The position numbers were made by a program, and so were the translations under genes. DNA of 64,000 bases, taken from contig JODU01000012.1 in NCBI GenBank assembly GCA_000720845.1, positions 124,001 through 188,000 on the forward strand. Reading direction: 5' to 3'. Below the pieces are notes generated by a model, which saw only the letters and a program-made list of their open reading frames with translations, ran no database searches and had not been told where the DNA came from. Positions 36,981 through 44,753 of this stretch are shown here, piece after piece. The stretch's first letter is position 1, and each line of letters begins with the position of its first letter. The DNA comes from Kitasatospora aureofaciens. GTDB lineage: Bacteria > Actinomycetota > Actinomycetes > Streptomycetales > Streptomycetaceae.

Positions 36981-37808
36981 CTACCTCCCTTGCCACTTCG
37001 GGGGGCGCTTCTCCGTGAAGGCCGCGTGGAATTCCGCGTAGTCCTCCCCCGTCATCAGCAGGGCCTGGGTCGAGGCGTCCAGCTCCACCGCCGCCGCCAG
37101 CGGCATGTCCAGCTCGGCCGTCAGGAGGGCCTTGGTCTGGGCGTGGGCGAGGACCGGGCCGTCGGCGAGGCGACGGGCCAGGGTGTGGGCGGCCTCGTCG
37201 GCGCGGCCCTCCTCGGTCAGCTCGCTGATCAGGCCGATGCGCTCGGCCTCGGGCGCGCGGACCGTGTCGCCGAGCATCAGCAGGCGGGTGGCGTGGCCGA
37301 GGCCGACGACGCGGGGCAGCAGGTAGGCGGCGCCCATGTCGCCGCCGGAGAGGCCGACGCGGGTGAAGAGGAAGGCGAAGCGGGCGGACGGGTCGGCCAC
37401 CCGGAAGTCGGCGGCCAGGGCGAGGACCGCGCCCGCCCCGGCGGCGACCCCGTGCAGCGCGGCGATCACCGGGAACGGGCACTCCCGTACCGCCCGCACC
37501 ACCTGGCCCGTCATCCGGTTGAAGTCCAGCAGCCGGGCGGTGTCCATGGACAGGGTCGCGCCGATGATCTCGTCCACGTCGCCGCCGGAGCAGAAGCCCC
37601 GCCCCTCGCCGGCCAGCACCAGCGCGCGGACGGACCGCCGGCGGGACAGCTCGGCGAGCAGGTCGCGCAGGTCGGCGTAGGCCTCGAAGGTGAGCGCGTT
37701 GAGCTTGTCGGGGCGGGCGAGGGTGACGGTGGCGACGCCGTCGGTGATCTCGACCCGCAGGTGCCGCCAGTCGGGGGTGGGAGCGGCGGAGCCGGTGAAG
37801 GGACTCAT
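36981..37808 (-). CDS. Enoyl-CoA hydratase/isomerase family protein
   Basis: 275 residues from ATG at 37808; the frame extends to 37934 but that stretch carries the operator and lacks a ribosome site. LARPDKLNALTFEAYADLRDLL and GEGRGFCSGGDVDEI are crotonase marks, and AALHGVAAGAGAVLALAADFRVAD is the oxyanion-hole region. The Glu of the second catalytic position is replaced by Gly/Asp in FTRVGLSGGDMGA, so it may isomerise or ring-open rather than hydrate. It heads the operon with the monooxygenase/OYE fusion. Confidence 0.88.
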   Translation of the reverse strand: MSPFTGSAAPTPDWRHLRVEITDGVATVTLARPDKLNALTFEAYADLRDLLAELSRRRSVRALVLAGEGRGFCSGGDVDEIIGATLSMDTARLLDFNRMTGQVVRAVRECPFPVIAALHGVAAGAGAVLALAADFRVADPSARFAFLFTRVGLSGGDMGAAYLLPRVVGLGHATRLLMLGDTVRAPEAERIGLISELTEEGRADEAAHTLARRLADGPVLAHAQTKALLTAELDMPLAAAVELDASTQALLMTGEDYAEFHAAFTEKRPPKWQGR

Positions 37809-37832
37809 GACACTCGAAGTTATCACTCCTAT

Positions 37833-37846
37833 GTGACTGTCGTCAC
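37833..37846. promoter_or_regulatory. Candidate PaaX operator, site 2
   Basis: GTGACTGTCGTCAC is an inverted repeat (GTGAC-N4-GTCAC) 25 bases before the enoyl-CoA hydratase start. Its 13 bases from 37834 are identical to site 1 at 31047-31059. Confidence 0.65.
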
Positions 37847-37983
37847 GAGTGCGCGATAGGACGTCGGCGGTGCGGGCCGAAGGTCCCGGGGGCGCCCGTC
37901 GAACGGCTCTGCCGGGCGGCGCCGTACCATTCATAAGGTTGAAAGCAGGACAGGATGTCCCTGCTCCACGAAACGGACCCGCC

Positions 37984-38424
37984 GTGCACGATCACTCCCC
38001 CGCACCCGCCTCCTGGCGCATCGCGCTGCCGCACTCCGCCGCGGCCGTGCCGGTGGCGCGTGCCCTGGTGCGCAACGCCCTGGCCGAGCTGGAGCACACG
38101 GCCGACGGCGACACCGCGGAGCTGCTCACGGCGGAGCTGGTCGCCAACGCCGTCGAGCACACCTCCGGCCGGACACCGATCGAGCTGGTGGTGGAGCTGA
38201 GGCCGACCGGCTGCCAGGTCGAGGTGCACGACCCGGACCCGTCGCCGCCGGCCGACCTCACCCGGCCGGACGTGGAGCCGCCCGACCCGTGGCGGGAGGG
38301 CGGGCGCGGTCTGCTCCTGATCCGCGCCCTCAGCTCGTCCTGCGGTCACCGGCCCACCGAGGCGGGCAAGGCGGTCTGGTTCAGGCTTCCTGCGGTACCC
38401 GCTCAGCGTCGTCCACCGGCGTGA
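37984..38424 (+). CDS. RsbW-like ATP-binding protein (anti-sigma/serine kinase type)
   Basis: 146 residues from GTG at 37984 (ribosome site weak; the longer frame from 37849 is unlikely because it covers the operator). The HATPase_c motifs are TAELLTAELVANAVEHTSG (N-box), EVHDPDPSPP (G1) and GGRGLLLIRALSS (G2). Streptomyces has dozens of such stand-alone kinases, which regulate sigma factors through anti-sigma antagonists. No partner gene is adjacent. Its last 44 bases overlap the convergent permease gene. Confidence 0.8.
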   Translation: MHDHSPAPASWRIALPHSAAAVPVARALVRNALAELEHTADGDTAELLTAELVANAVEHTSGRTPIELVVELRPTGCQVEVHDPDPSPPADLTRPDVEPPDPWREGGRGLLLIRALSSSCGHRPTEAGKAVWFRLPAVPAQRRPPA

Positions 38425-39832
38425 GCCGCGCGGGCGCGGACCGGGCCAGGCGGGAGTGCCGGCGCCCGTAGGCCGTGTACACCAGCAGGCCCACCGCGAG
38501 GAACACCGCGAACTGGAGCCAGGTGGCGCCGCCCGTCTCGTACATCAGGTACAGGCAGAAGCCGATCCCGAGCAGCGGGGTCGCCGGGTACAGCGGGACG
38601 CGGAAGGTGCGGGCGAGGCCCGGTTCGCGGCGGCGCAGGGTGATCACCGAGACGTTGACGGCGGCCATCGTGGCGAGAGTGCCGATGGTGCACAGGTTGA
38701 CCACCGCGTCGAGCGGCGCGAAGGCCGCCGGGAGGGCGAAGACCACGCCGACGATCAGGGTGCCGGCCACGGGGGTCGCGGTGCGCGGGGAGACCTTCTC
38801 GAAGACCCGGGGGATCAGTCCGTCCCGGGACATCGACAGCAGGATGCGGGTCTGGCCGTACATCACGGCGAGCACCACCGAGGCGATGGCGACGACCGCG
38901 CCGAAGGCGACCACGCCGCCGCCGATCGCGGAGCCGGTGACCCGGTCGACGACGTAGGAGAGCGCGGCGGGCCGGTCGCCGACCCGGTCGCCGCCGACGG
39001 CGCCGATCGCGGCGACGGCGACCGCGCAGTACAGCAGGGTGACCAGGCCGATGCAGACCAGGATCGCGACGGGGATGTCCCGGCGCGGGTTCTTCGCCTC
39101 CTCACCGGCCGTGGTGATGGCGTCGAACCCGATGTACGAGAAGAAGGCGGCGGTGGTGCCGGCGCCGATGCCGCCGAGTCCGGCCGGGGAGAACGGGGTG
39201 AGGTTGCCGTCCCGGAAGGCGGAGAAGCCGATGGCGCAGAAGGCGAGCAGGACGGCCAGCTTGAGGACGGCCATGGCGGCCGTGGCGCGGGCGCTCTCCC
39301 GTACGCCGCGCACCAGGAGCACGCAGGCCAGGGCGATGACGATCACGGCTGGCAGGTTGACGGCGCCGCCGTCGCCGGGGCCCGCGGACAGGGCGTGCGG
39401 GAGCTGGACACCGAGGACGCTGTCGAGCAGCTCGTTGACGTACTGGCTCCAGCCGACCGCGACCGCCGAGACCGACACGCCGTACTCCAGGAGCAGGCAC
39501 CAGCCGACGAGGAAGGCGGTCCGCTCGCCGAGCCCGGCGTAGGCGAAGGAGTACGAGGAGCCGGAGACCGGGATCGCGCCGCCCAGCTCGGCGAAGGCGA
39601 ACGCGGTGAACACGCAGGTGATCGCCGCCAGCACGAAGGAGACGACGACCGCCGGGCCGGCCTCCGCGACGGAGTCGGACAGGCCGACGAAGATGCCGGT
39701 GCCGACGATCGCGCCGACGCCGAAGCAGACGAGCTGGAACAGCCCCATCGTGCGCTTCAGGCCGTGGCCTTCGCGGTCGGCGCCGGATTCGGCGACGAGG
39801 AGGTGGGGGGACTTGACGCGGGAAGCGGGCAT
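38381..39832 (-). CDS. APC amino-acid permease, probably arginine/ornithine (arc operon)
   Basis: 483 residues, twelve membrane segments. FGVGAIVGTGIFVGLSDSV is the APC helix-1 break, FFSYIGFDAITTAGEEAKNPRRD and LLSMSRDGLIPRVF are CAT-type motifs, as in the permease near dxs. It is the last gene after arcA and arcB on the same strand, 123 bases behind arcB, which suggests it supplies arginine or exchanges ornithine. The overlap with the RsbW-like gene at the 3' end is convergent. Confidence 0.85.
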   Translation of the reverse strand: MPASRVKSPHLLVAESGADREGHGLKRTMGLFQLVCFGVGAIVGTGIFVGLSDSVAEAGPAVVVSFVLAAITCVFTAFAFAELGGAIPVSGSSYSFAYAGLGERTAFLVGWCLLLEYGVSVSAVAVGWSQYVNELLDSVLGVQLPHALSAGPGDGGAVNLPAVIVIALACVLLVRGVRESARATAAMAVLKLAVLLAFCAIGFSAFRDGNLTPFSPAGLGGIGAGTTAAFFSYIGFDAITTAGEEAKNPRRDIPVAILVCIGLVTLLYCAVAVAAIGAVGGDRVGDRPAALSYVVDRVTGSAIGGGVVAFGAVVAIASVVLAVMYGQTRILLSMSRDGLIPRVFEKVSPRTATPVAGTLIVGVVFALPAAFAPLDAVVNLCTIGTLATMAAVNVSVITLRRREPGLARTFRVPLYPATPLLGIGFCLYLMYETGGATWLQFAVFLAVGLLVYTAYGRRHSRLARSAPARLTPVDDAERVPQEA

Positions 39833-39955
39833 TGCGGGTGGTGCTCGTTTCTGGTGGTGCGGGGCGCGAGGGTGGTCGCGCGCGCGGCGCCGGAAGGGGT
39901 GGCTCCGGAGCCGCCGGTCAGCAGGGGGCCTGGTGGGGCAGGCGGCGTGGCGGAG

Positions 39956-40963
39956 TCAGGCGAGGGTGGCGACGAGGACGGCCTTGATGGTGTGCAGCCG
40001 GTTCTCCGCCTCGTCGAAGACGACCGAGTGCGCCGACTCGAAGACCTCGTCCGTGACCTCCAGGGAGTCGAGCCCGTGGGCCTCGAAGATCTCCTGGCCG
40101 ACCTTGGTGCCCAGGTCGTGGAAGGCGGGCAGGCAGTGCAGGAACTTGACGTCCGGGTTGCCGGTGGCGCGCAGCACGTCCATGGTCACGGCGTAGGGCG
40201 CCAGCGCCTTGATCCGCTCCGCCCAGACCTCCTTGGGCTCGCCCATGGAGACCCAGACGTCGGTGACGACGAACCCGGCGCCGCGCACCCCCTCGGCCAC
40301 GTCCTCGGTGAGGGTGATGCGCGCCCCGCTGTTCTCGGCGAGCCGGTGCGCCCGGTCGACGACCTCCTGGGCGGGCCAGTAGGCCTTCGGCGCGACGATA
40401 CGCACGTCCATGCCGAGCAGGGCGCCGGTGACCAGGTAGGAGTTGCCCATGTTGAAACGGGCGTCGCCGAGGTAGGCGAAGCCGATCTCCGGCAGAGGGC
40501 GGTCGCTGTGCTCGGTCATGGTGAGCACGTCGGCGAGCATCTGGGTGGGGTGCCAGTCGTCGGTCAGTCCGTTGTAGACGGGGACGCCGGCGAAGGCCGC
40601 CAGCTCCTCGACCTTGGCCTGGCTGTCGCCGCGGTACTCGATGCCGTCGAACATGCGTCCGAGTACGCGGGCGGTGTCCTTCACCGACTCCTTGTGCCCG
40701 ATCTGCGATCCCGCCGGGTCGAGGTACGTGGTCGAGGCGCCCTGGTCGGCGGCGGCGACCTCGAAGGCGCAGCGGGTGCGGGTCGAGGTCTTCTCGAAGA
40801 TCAGCGCGATGTTCCTGCCGGTGAGGTACCGCGTCTCGGTCCCGGCCCGCTTTGCGGCCTTCAGCTCGGCGGCCAGCTCGACCAGGCCGCGGAACTCCTC
40901 CTCGGTGAAATCCAGCTCCTTGAGGAAGTGGCGGCCGGCGAGGGCGGTCGGGACTGTCGCCAT
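39956..40963 (-). CDS. arcB: Ornithine carbamoyltransferase
   Basis: 335 residues. FEKTSTRTRCAFEVAA contains the carbamoyl-phosphate STRTR motif, HPTQMLADVLTM is the central motif and FLHCLPAFHD the ornithine-binding HCLP loop. In the arginine deiminase pathway it phosphorolyses citrulline to ornithine plus carbamoyl phosphate. Because it follows arcA by 64 bases I call it arcB; an anabolic argF role is also possible. No carbamate kinase (arcC) gene lies in the window. Confidence 0.92.
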   Translation of the reverse strand: MATVPTALAGRHFLKELDFTEEEFRGLVELAAELKAAKRAGTETRYLTGRNIALIFEKTSTRTRCAFEVAAADQGASTTYLDPAGSQIGHKESVKDTARVLGRMFDGIEYRGDSQAKVEELAAFAGVPVYNGLTDDWHPTQMLADVLTMTEHSDRPLPEIGFAYLGDARFNMGNSYLVTGALLGMDVRIVAPKAYWPAQEVVDRAHRLAENSGARITLTEDVAEGVRGAGFVVTDVWVSMGEPKEVWAERIKALAPYAVTMDVLRATGNPDVKFLHCLPAFHDLGTKVGQEIFEAHGLDSLEVTDEVFESAHSVVFDEAENRLHTIKAVLVATLA

Positions 40964-41027
40964 GGGGGCGCTCCAGAGGTGCAGGTCGGGGACTGACTCC
41001 TGGAAGTCTATACGAACTTCTGAATTT

Positions 41028-42251
41028 CTATACAGGCCCCCGTTCCACCGGGCAGCTCATGCAGCGCGGCCCGCCCCGGCCCCGCCCCAGTTCGCTGCCC
41101 GGGATCTCGATCACCTCGATGCCCTGCTTGCGCAGGTGGGTGTTGGTGGTGGAGTTGCGTTCGTAGGCGACGACGACGCCCGGCTCGACGGCCAGGACGT
41201 TGCAGCCGTCGTCCCACTGCTCGCGCTCGGCCGCGTGCACGTCCTGGGTCGCGGTGAGGACCCGGATCTCGCCGAGGCCGAGGGCGGCGGCCAGCGCGCG
41301 GTGCATGTGCTCCGGCGGGTGGTCGGTGACCTTCAGGTCCTTCTCCCCGGCGCCCGGCTCGATGGTGTAGGAGCGGAGCATGCCGAGCCCGGCGTACTGG
41401 GTGAAGGTGTCGCCGTCGACCATCGTCATCACCGTGTCCAGGTGCATGAAGGCGCGTCGCTTCGGCATGTCGAGGGCCACGATGGTCCGGGCGGAACCGG
41501 CGGCGAACAGCTTGTGGGCGAGCATCTCGACGGCCTGGGGCGTGGTGCGCTCGCTCATGCCGATGAGCACCGCGCCGTTGCCGATGACCAGGACGTCGCC
41601 GCCCTCGATGGTGGAGGGGTAGTCGGCCTGTCCCTCGGACCAGAGGTGGAAGGTCTCGTCGCGGAACAGCGGGTGGTGCCGGTAGATCGCCTCGAAGTGG
41701 ACGGTCTCGCGCTGCCGGGCGGGCCAGCGCATGGCGTTGATGGAGACGCCGTCGTAGATCCAGGCCGAGGTGTCCCGGGTGAAGAGGTGGTTGGGCAGCG
41801 GGCCGAGCAGGAAGTCGTCCAGCTCCATGGCGTGGAAGCGCACGGAGGTCGGCTCCGGGTGCGCGTCCAGGAACTCCCGCTTGGTCATGCCGCCGACCAG
41901 CCACTCGGCCAGCTCGTGGGCGGGCAGCGTCTCGAAGGCGGCCCGGAGGTGGTCCGTGGCCAGCACTCCGTACTCCTTCTCGTCGAAGACCCGGTCCAGG
42001 ACGAGCCGGCGGGCGGCCGGGACGTCCAGGGTCTCGGTGAGCAGGTCGCCGAAGAGGTGCACGGCCACCCCGCGGTCGCGGAGCACGTCGGCGAACCCGT
42101 CGTGCTCGGCACGCGCACGGCGCACCCACAGCACGTCGTCGAAGAGAAGGGCGTCCTTGTTGCTGGGGGTGAGCCTTTTGAGCTCGAGATCCGGCCGGTG
42201 CAGGATGACGCGGGTGAGCCGCCCGGCTTCGGAGTCGACTTGGAATCCCAT
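41028..42251 (-). CDS. arcA: Arginine deiminase
   Basis: 407 residues from ATG at 42251 with GGATGGAG upstream; the frame is open far beyond but that part is low-complexity. It converts arginine to citrulline and ammonia. Marks are RLTRVILHRPDLELKRLTPSN, EWLVGGMT, NHLFTRDTSAWI, the FHLWSEGQ and EGGDVLVIGNGAVLIGMSERT loops, HLDTVMTMVD with the catalytic His, and nucleophile Cys397 in GPRCMSCP. It is the first gene of the arc operon. The HExxH gene ends 143 bases upstream. Confidence 0.95.
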   Translation of the reverse strand: MGFQVDSEAGRLTRVILHRPDLELKRLTPSNKDALLFDDVLWVRRARAEHDGFADVLRDRGVAVHLFGDLLTETLDVPAARRLVLDRVFDEKEYGVLATDHLRAAFETLPAHELAEWLVGGMTKREFLDAHPEPTSVRFHAMELDDFLLGPLPNHLFTRDTSAWIYDGVSINAMRWPARQRETVHFEAIYRHHPLFRDETFHLWSEGQADYPSTIEGGDVLVIGNGAVLIGMSERTTPQAVEMLAHKLFAAGSARTIVALDMPKRRAFMHLDTVMTMVDGDTFTQYAGLGMLRSYTIEPGAGEKDLKVTDHPPEHMHRALAAALGLGEIRVLTATQDVHAAEREQWDDGCNVLAVEPGVVVAYERNSTTNTHLRKQGIEVIEIPGSELGRGRGGPRCMSCPVERGPV

Positions 42252-42298
42252 GTCTCCATCCTGACCACTCGGGCGGGTGTTCACCCCCTGCTTGGACA

Positions 42299-42394
42299 GA
42301 CCGGTGCTTGGCGAGACCGGTGCTTGGCGAGACCGGTGCGTGGCGGGACCGGCCCTCGGGGCGACCGGTGCCCGGGCGGACCGGTGCGCCCCGT
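42299..42394. repeat. Six-unit, 16-bp phased tandem repeat
   Basis: Six consecutive 16-base units, each beginning GACCGG and exactly in phase, start at 42299, 42315, 42331, 42347, 42363 and 42379. Units 1 and 2 are identical (GACCGGTGCTTGGCGA); units 3-6 diverge in the second half. A degenerate seventh unit (10 of 16 matches) is at 42283-42298. The last unit touches the stop codon of the HExxH gene; arcA begins 47 bases on the other side. Confidence 0.85.
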
Positions 42395-44325
42395 CAGCGG
42401 CCGGGCCGGGGCAGGAGCGACTCCGGGCGGGCGAGCGGGCGGCGGGTCCGGTGCCCCGGGGCCAGGCTCGCGCGGGCGACGATCCAGCCGGACAGGGCGT
42501 GGGGGTCGGCCGGGTCGCGGGCGAGTTGGCTGGCGTAGCCGTCCAGGGCGGTGGCCGGGTCCTCGGCGGCGAGGTGCTCGTCGGGGGTGCGGGGCGCGGT
42601 GGGGCGGGTGGCGAAGGCATGGGTGCGGTGGTCGGGCCAGAAGGTGCGGTCCGGCCGGAAACGCAGGACGCCGTCGGCTCCGGCCGGGGCGTCGAGGTTG
42701 CGCAGCCGCCACTGGGCGCGGTGCAGGGCGGCGGCCGTACGGGCCCGCCGCAGGGCGACCGGGTCGACGGGCACGCGCAGCCAGCCGTCCAGCGTCCCGG
42801 CGAGGCCCTCGACGAGCCGGCGACCGGGCGCGGTGAGCCGGTTGCTGGTCAGCAGGGTGCGCACGACCAGTCGGCACTGGAGCCGGCGCAGCGCGAAGTG
42901 GTAGGCGGCTGCCTCGGCGTACGCCGGCTCGGCCAGCCGGTCCCGCCAGAAACCCGCGACGCCGGTGAAGGCGTAGGCGCCGTGCAGCAGCCCGGTGAGG
43001 TGGCGCGGGTCGGCGCGCCAGGGGGCGTAGTAGCGCTCCTCGCGGTCGTCGTCGAGGAGCGGGAAGAGGTGGAGCAGTGCGGCGAGCTTGCTGTGCTGGA
43101 ACTCGTGCACGAGGGTCTCGGCGAGGGCCAGCGGGGATCCGGGGCGGGAGATCACCATGGCGCCGAAGGAGTCGCCGCTGGACGCGGAGACGGCGACGGT
43201 CGCTGCGGCGGGCGGGGTGGCGGCGGTGCGCCCGTAGGGCACGACGGCGCGTATCAGCGCGGGGTCGAGCCGTCCCGGGCCCTGGACGGTGCCGGTCGCG
43301 GCGAGCACGGCGACGGCCCCGTCGAACACCCGCTGCCACTCGGCCGCCTCCTCGGCGTCGAGCCGGGCGGGCGGGACCGGGTCGTCGAGGTCGCGGTAGG
43401 GGTCGAGGTCGTCGAGGGGGATGGCGACGGGGCCGGTGGGGGCGGTGTGGGTGAGCGTACGCAGGGCCCGCCAGGAGGCCGTGTCGACGGCGTCGGCGGA
43501 TGCCGGGGCGGGGAGGGGTGCCGTATGGCCGGTCGCCTGGCCCGGCGGAGCGGACGCCGGCGACACGGGACGCGGCTCGGCGCGGGCGCGCTCCTGTGGC
43601 CCGGGGCGGGCCGGCCGGGAGACGGCGGCGCTCGGTGTGCGGCGGAGCCGGCCGACCGTGGTCGTCGTCGGACCGGCCAGGTCCGGCCGGCCGGAGGAGC
43701 CGGGCATCGGGGGCCCGCCGGCCGGGGCGGGGCGGGCGACGGCCGGTGCGGTGGCCGGGCGGCAGGTCAGGGAGGTCGGGGAGCCGTCCTGGCGCTGGGC
43801 CGAGAGGGTCAGTTCGCCCCGGCCCGTCGTGGTGGCCAGGGCCACCGTCAGTCCCGGCCTCGCCGCCGGCAGTCGGACCCGGCCGAGGGCGGGAAGGTGG
43901 GCCGCCCCGTCGGTGAGCGGCACGTCGAGGGCCGTCGCCGTGCCGGCGCGCAGGGCGGCCGTGAGGGCGAGCAGGTTCAGGTGGCCCGCCTCCGCCCACA
44001 GGGGAGGCCCCGTGGCGGTGCCGTGCAGCCGGCGCAGCATGTGGGCGATCCATCCGCCGGTGGCCGGGGCGGCCAGCAGCCCCTCGACCGCTTCCGGGGC
44101 CCGCTCGGCCGCCTCCTTGAGCACGGACCAGGCATCGGCGGGCGTGGCCAGCGGGGTGGGCACTCCTGCCAGCCGGTCGAGGAGCGTGCGCAGCAGGATC
44201 AGTCGGCGGGCCCGTTCCGCCCGTTCCAGGAAGGCGATGGCCTCCATGTCACCGCCGCCGGAGGCCAGTTCCGCGAAGAGTCGCTCCGGCATGCGGAAGA
44301 CGGCAGGGCGCGGCTCACTGGACAT
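42394..44325 (-). CDS. HExxH-motif peptide-modification protein (FxsA-system type)
   Basis: 643 residues from ATG at 44325 with GGAGG. The N-terminus (FAELASGGGDMEAIAFLERAERARRLILLRTLL) and the C-terminal half (from about 280) resemble the HEXXH-motif domain family that accompanies the FxSxx-COOH radical-SAM peptide systems; newer family names call it an alpha-ketoglutarate HExxH peptide beta-hydroxylase, from memory. LVHEFQHSK gives the motif at 407-411, and YYAPWRADPRHLTGLLHGAYAF a possible third ligand. A Pro/Arg-rich low-complexity linker (190-275) joins the halves. The precursor-like gene is 92 bases upstream. No radical-SAM partner is present in the window. Confidence 0.8.
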   Translation of the reverse strand: MSSEPRPAVFRMPERLFAELASGGGDMEAIAFLERAERARRLILLRTLLDRLAGVPTPLATPADAWSVLKEAAERAPEAVEGLLAAPATGGWIAHMLRRLHGTATGPPLWAEAGHLNLLALTAALRAGTATALDVPLTDGAAHLPALGRVRLPAARPGLTVALATTTGRGELTLSAQRQDGSPTSLTCRPATAPAVARPAPAGGPPMPGSSGRPDLAGPTTTTVGRLRRTPSAAVSRPARPGPQERARAEPRPVSPASAPPGQATGHTAPLPAPASADAVDTASWRALRTLTHTAPTGPVAIPLDDLDPYRDLDDPVPPARLDAEEAAEWQRVFDGAVAVLAATGTVQGPGRLDPALIRAVVPYGRTAATPPAAATVAVSASSGDSFGAMVISRPGSPLALAETLVHEFQHSKLAALLHLFPLLDDDREERYYAPWRADPRHLTGLLHGAYAFTGVAGFWRDRLAEPAYAEAAAYHFALRRLQCRLVVRTLLTSNRLTAPGRRLVEGLAGTLDGWLRVPVDPVALRRARTAAALHRAQWRLRNLDAPAGADGVLRFRPDRTFWPDHRTHAFATRPTAPRTPDEHLAAEDPATALDGYASQLARDPADPHALSGWIVARASLAPGHRTRRPLARPESLLPRPGR

Positions 44326-44417
44326 GGGCGGGGACCTCCGGTTGCGGGTGCGGGCAGGCAGGCCCCGGCGGGCGCACGGCCGGGCCCGTCAAGGGAACGA
44401 CGTGCGGCGGGCGGTGA

Positions 44418-44648
44418 CTATTCGGCTCGGGCACCGCCTTGGCCGTCCTGACCGCCGCGGACGCCACCACGCGAGCGCAGTACCTCTTCCAGCAGACGGG
44501 CGGTGGGGCGCAGCGGCACCAGACCGTCCACGGCGGTCAGAGGCAGCCCCGCGAGGTCGGACAGGTCCGACTCCCAGACGTCGGCACCCCCGGCGACGGA
44601 CGGCTCACGGGCGGCTGCGGCGCGTTGCCGAGCGAGCGGCTGGTCCAA
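44418..44648 (-). CDS. Small FxsA-like precursor peptide candidate
   Basis: 76 residues from TTG at 44648, chosen because GGGGGAG lies six bases before it; a longer frame runs to 44744. The core ESDLSDLAGLPLTAVDGL and RPTARLLEEVLR follow the leader pattern of FxSxx-COOH precursors (D-L-x-x-(V/L)-P-L...). However, the tail is Gly/Gln-rich (GGQDGQGGARAE) and does not end in the F-x-S-x-x signature. It lies directly upstream of the HExxH gene on the same strand, as a substrate would. Assignment as a ribosomal peptide precursor is an inference. Confidence 0.6.
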   Translation of the reverse strand: MDQPLARQRAAAAREPSVAGGADVWESDLSDLAGLPLTAVDGLVPLRPTARLLEEVLRSRGGVRGGQDGQGGARAE

Positions 44649-44753
44649 GGTGCTCCCCCTTCTCGCACGATGGCACTCGATGCCTCGCGCACGTGTTCCT
44701 TCCATCATGGCCATTTCCGGCGCTGTCGAAAACCGTACGATCACGCCACTCGA

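Noticed and set aside
42299..42394. CRISPR array
   Set aside because: Units are only 16 bases and contiguous with no spacers; no cas genes nearby.
42252..44053. 590-residue frame reading through from 44053 to 42281
   Set aside because: Pro/Arg-rich shadow of the HExxH gene in another phase, running into the tandem repeat.
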